Source: DHVE2 group archaeon
GTDB taxonomy: Archaea; Thermoplasmatota; Thermoplasmata; Thermoplasmatales; Aciduliprofundaceae
DNA length: 5,453 nucleotides
Assembly: GCA_015522955.1 (NCBI GenBank)
Contig: WALG01000152.1
Span: forward strand, 1-5,453
Reading direction: 5' to 3'
The translations under genes and the position numbers were made by a program. Positions 5,433 to 5,453 of this stretch are shown in pieces (within the stretch, counting starts at the first letter, position 1; every line of letters begins with the position of its first letter). The notes beneath the pieces were generated by a model that worked only from the letters and a program-made list of their open reading frames with translations, was not told the origin of the DNA and did no database searches.

Positions 5433-5444
5433 ATTATTTAAAAA
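5433..5444 (-). promoter_or_regulatory. Promoter of the asparagine synthetase gene (TATA), leaderless
   Basis: On the minus strand the sequence reads TTTTTAAATAAT upstream of the gene, with TTTAAATA (5442 to 5435) centred about 26 bp before the ATG at 5412. The same spacing is seen at leuS and the lrp-type gene. This supports a leaderless transcript and the chosen start codon. Confidence 0.65.
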
Positions 5445-5453
5445 CTTTACAGA

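Overview
The window looks like chromosomal DNA of a euryarchaeon, possibly of the Thermoplasmatota / Aciduliprofundum (DHVE2) kind. The archaeal assignment rests on an archaeal/eukaryal-type leucyl-tRNA synthetase, an archaeal-type asparagine synthetase derived from an aminoacyl-tRNA synthetase, an Lrp/AsnC regulator, and three promoters with a TATA box about 26 bp upstream of the start codon (leaderless mRNAs). The lineage guess is weak.

Layout. (1) Bases 3-563, + strand: the 3' part of a secreted or surface protein with an immune-inhibitor-A/MAM-like beta-sandwich module, followed by an unstructured tail. (2) About 600-1086, + strand: an internally deleted IS200/IS605-family (tnpB-type) element. 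It keeps both palindromic ends, a complete 46-residue ribbon-helix-helix-like ORF, the first ~54 codons of tnpB, and the last ~32 codons of tnpB in another frame. That 3' part overlaps a strongly foldable, GC-rich omega-RNA-like segment; about 300 codons of tnpB are missing. (3) 1083-3908, - strand: leuS, complete, whose stop codon lies in the putative right tip of the element. (4) 3909-4081: a divergent promoter region with two overlapping palindromes next to the TATA box of the regulator gene. (5) 4082-4522, + strand: an Lrp/AsnC transcription regulator. (6) 4519-5412, - strand: asparagine synthetase of the AsnRS/AspRS-like type, meeting the regulator gene tail to tail with a 4-bp overlap.

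How it fits together. leuS charges tRNA-Leu, the AsnRS-like enzyme probably makes free asparagine, and the Lrp-family protein between them is a plausible amino-acid-responsive regulator of itself and perhaps of one or both neighbours. The left third is accessory DNA: the end of a surface-protein gene and a decayed TnpB element. The most unusual points are the intact small RHH-like gene overlapping the tnpB start, the preserved omega-RNA-like 3' end without a nuclease, and the insertion of that element flush against the leuS stop codon, so that any guide it specifies would be antisense to the end of leuS mRNA.
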